Below, piece by piece: positions 4,827-6,694 of a stretch of 6,694 nucleotides of DNA. The notes under the pieces are model-generated. The model searched no databases, was not told where the DNA came from, and saw only the letters and a list, made by a program, of their open reading frames with translations. Each line of letters starts with the position of its first letter. The stretch's first letter is position 1. The DNA lies in contig CALCEB010000135.1 of the NCBI GenBank assembly GCA_937900045.1, forward strand, positions 1 through 6,694, given 5' to 3'. The stretch comes from an uncultured Acidobacteriota bacterium. GTDB lineage: Bacteria; Acidobacteriota; Terriglobia; UBA7540. The position numbers and the translations under genes are program-made.

Positions 4827-5762
4827 ATGCCCGAACTTCCTGAAGTTGAAACCGTTCTGCGCGGATTGAGCCGCCGGGTGCTGGGGCGGAAAATTGCCGG
4901 GGTGGAAGTTTCAAACCCCTCCGTCATTGCGGGATCCGTCTCCGGGTTCAAGCAAGGAGTGGAGGGCCGAACCATCACTTCGCTCCGCCGCAAGGGCAAG
5001 GCCCTGGCCGCTGAGCTTCGCGGCTCAAATGGCGGTGTTCCGGGCCATATTGTTATCCGATTAGGTATGACTGGATCAGTTACTATTGTGCCCCGGAACT
5101 CGCCAGTGCAGCCGCACACTCATGTCCGCTTTCGATTCGAAGACGGCGCTGAGGAGATGCGCTTCCGCGATCCGCGCCGCTTCGGCAGCCTGCGCTTTTG
5201 CCCGGACGGAGAGCTCGAAGCCCTCTTTGGCCGAATGGGTCCGGATGCCCTGGAGATTTCGCACCAAAAATTTGAGGAAGCGCGGCGGGGCCGGACAGGC
5301 GCGATCAAAGGCTGGCTCTTGAATCAGGCAATGCTGGCTGGTTTGGGAAACATCTACGCCGATGAGGCCCTCTATCAGGCGCGCATTCATCCTCGCGCGC
5401 CAGCGGGCAGAATTTCCGCCGGAAAGAGCCGCGCGTTGTTCTGCGCCATTCAGAGGGTTCTGGACCGCGCTGTGAACCTTCAGGGAACGAGCTTCCGCGA
5501 TTACATCAACATTGAAGGACGGCCCGGCAATTACGGGCAACGGCTGCGCGTCTATCAGCGCGACGGGAAACCCTGCCGCCGGTGCGGAACCATCCTGCGC
5601 CGCATCATCGTATGCGGGCGCAGCAGCCACTTCTGCCCCGAGTGCCAACCGCTCCCCCGGCGTCCCGCAGCGCCTGGGCGGCCGCGAACGGCGCGCGCCA
5701 AGGCTGGCGTCCCGAAGAGGAGTCCGCAGGATCGCAAAGGCAGATCCCGCCGCGAAGTGTGA
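4827..5762 (+). CDS. mutM: Formamidopyrimidine-DNA glycosylase (Fpg/MutM)
   Basis: This bifunctional DNA glycosylase/AP lyase removes 8-oxoguanine and formamidopyrimidines in base-excision repair. The start is fixed by MPELPEVET: Pro2 is the catalytic nucleophile after Met removal, and Glu3 is the general acid. Lys58 (RRKGKAL) matches the conserved lysine. Met81 (GMTGS) and Arg118/Phe119 (DPRRFG) are the void-filling residues. Asn175 (GLGNIYADE) is the helix-two-turn-helix DNA contact. A C-terminal zinc finger has Cys250-x2-Cys253-x16-Cys270-x2-Cys273 with the GRSSHFC loop. At 311 residues it is longer than the usual ~270. Everything after about residue 275 is a low-complexity tail rich in Arg, Lys, Pro and Ala. 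The ribosome-binding site is poor. trpD follows after 17 bp, suggesting a shared transcript. Confidence 0.96.
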   Translation: MPELPEVETVLRGLSRRVLGRKIAGVEVSNPSVIAGSVSGFKQGVEGRTITSLRRKGKALAAELRGSNGGVPGHIVIRLGMTGSVTIVPRNSPVQPHTHVRFRFEDGAEEMRFRDPRRFGSLRFCPDGELEALFGRMGPDALEISHQKFEEARRGRTGAIKGWLLNQAMLAGLGNIYADEALYQARIHPRAPAGRISAGKSRALFCAIQRVLDRAVNLQGTSFRDYINIEGRPGNYGQRLRVYQRDGKPCRRCGTILRRIIVCGRSSHFCPECQPLPRRPAAPGRPRTARAKAGVPKRSPQDRKGRSRREV

Positions 5763-5779
5763 ACCGGCGGAACCTTTCC

Positions 5780-6694
5780 ATGACGATTCGTGAATCCATC
5801 GAGATTTTGGGGCAGGGCCGGCATCTCTCAAGCGCCGAAGCGCAAGAGGTGATGGAGGAGTTGCTTTCCGGCCGGGCGCCCGACGAGGGGATCGTCGCCC
5901 TTCTGACCGCCTTGAAAGAGCATGGCGAAACGGTGGAGGAGCTGGTGGGATTCGCCTCTGTCATGCGCGCCCGCGCCCGGGAGATCTTGAGCGATGCTGG
6001 AATTGACTTGACCGCGCTTCACCAGCCCGGACCGCTGCTCGACACCTGCGGCACGGGAGGAGACAATGGCGGGACCTTCAACGTGTCAACCGCCACGGCG
6101 CTGGTGGCCGCCGCGGCGGGGGCGCGGGTTGCGAAACACGGCAACCGGTCCATCTCCAGCCGTTGCGGCAGCGCGGACGTGCTCGAAGCTCTGGGAGTGG
6201 TCATTAACCTTCCGCTGGCCCGCATTCCGCAATGCCTCGAAGAGACCGGTTTCGTCTTCCTGTTTGCCCCGCATCTTCACCTCGCCATGAAGCACGCGAT
6301 GAACGCCCGGCGAAGCATGAAGACCAAGACCATCTTCAATCTGCTGGGTCCTCTCACCAATCCCTTGGGCGCCACCACGCAGCTCGCGGGAATCTACGAT
6401 CGCGGCCGGACGGAGATGATGGCGCGCGCGCTGGCGGCCGTTGGCACGCGGCGCGCCCTGGTCGTCACCAGCCACGACGGGTTAGATGAGATTTCCGTCT
6501 CCGCGCCCACGCAGATGTCCGAAACGCAAGGCGGCGAGTTCCGCACTCGCCACGTCTCACCCGAGGATTTCGGCCTGCCGCGCGCTCCGGCCGGGGCCAT
6601 CGCCGGAGGTGACGCGCAAGCGAACGCTCGAACTTTGGTTGGAATTCTGGAAGGCGAGCGGGGACCTTACCGTGACGCCGTGCTTGCCAATGCG
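5780..6694 (+). CDS. trpD: Anthranilate phosphoribosyltransferase TrpD (3' end cut by window)
   Basis: TrpD transfers the phosphoribosyl group of PRPP to anthranilate, the second step of tryptophan synthesis from chorismate. From ATG 5780 the frame stays open to the window edge (305 residues, against a usual ~340), so only about the last 35 residues are missing. An N-terminal helical domain (about 1-75) is followed by the PRPP-binding CGTGGD (90-95), FNVSTATA (100-107) and KHGNRSISSRCGSADVLEALG (119-139; read as K119-H-G-N-R-S and the G130-S-A-D segment). MKHAMNARR (170-178), TIFNLLGPLTNPLG (184-197) and the magnesium-binding DGLDE (233-237) follow. NARTLVGILEGERGPYRDAV near the end is the typical approach to the C-terminus. 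This is the long-known stand-alone form, not fused to trpG. GGCGG at 5766-5770 is a plausible ribosome-binding site. It is likely co-transcribed with mutM, and no other trp gene is visible. Confidence 0.96.
   Translation, partial: MTIRESIEILGQGRHLSSAEAQEVMEELLSGRAPDEGIVALLTALKEHGETVEELVGFASVMRARAREILSDAGIDLTALHQPGPLLDTCGTGGDNGGTFNVSTATALVAAAAGARVAKHGNRSISSRCGSADVLEALGVVINLPLARIPQCLEETGFVFLFAPHLHLAMKHAMNARRSMKTKTIFNLLGPLTNPLGATTQLAGIYDRGRTEMMARALAAVGTRRALVVTSHDGLDEISVSAPTQMSETQGGEFRTRHVSPEDFGLPRAPAGAIAGGDAQANARTLVGILEGERGPYRDAVLANA

Overview
The window looks like a chromosomal segment of a GC-rich soil- or subsurface-type bacterium, most likely an Acidobacteriota member. That assignment is inference. 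It rests on GC-rich coding sequence, dispersed palindromic repeats between genes (the GTCATCCTGAGCGGAGCGAAG type, the CCCTCTCCC...GGGAGAGGG type and a TGTAGCGCCGG hairpin pair), and a remnant of a hypothetical family I associate with such genomes. No phage, CRISPR, tRNA or rRNA was seen. All credible genes lie on the + strand.

Layout. 1-377: intergenic or repeat-bearing sequence, with a repeat-family copy (54-108), a tandem pair of ATTCCC/GGGAAT palindromes (132-162, 185-215) and a leader ending in a strong ribosome-binding site. 378-1337: a hypothetical gene broken by two compensating frameshifts, with a 59-bp double hairpin (1242-1300) near its 3' end. 1414-2796: trmFO, folate/FAD tRNA U54 methyltransferase. 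2797-3308: repeat island without a credible gene. 3309-4220: xerC/xerD-type tyrosine recombinase. 4366-4671: small soluble Rieske ferredoxin. 4827-5762: mutM, formamidopyrimidine-DNA glycosylase with a basic C-terminal tail. 5780-6694: trpD, anthranilate phosphoribosyltransferase, running off the right edge.

How they fit together. trmFO followed by xerC is a familiar bacterial neighbourhood (gid-codV in Firmicutes, usually continued by hslV-hslU). Here the pair is split by about 500 bp of repeats, and the next genes are a Rieske protein and mutM, not hslVU. mutM and trpD are 17 bp apart and probably co-transcribed, although their functions (base-excision repair, tryptophan synthesis) are unrelated. 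The rest are housekeeping genes with separate leaders.

I found no convincing new defence or mobile system. The most interesting signals are the repeats: a double hairpin whose two arms differ by compensatory base changes, a four-copy dispersed repeat family in both orientations including one degenerate copy upstream of mutM, and an 80-bp direct repeat flanking the trmFO-xerC gap.
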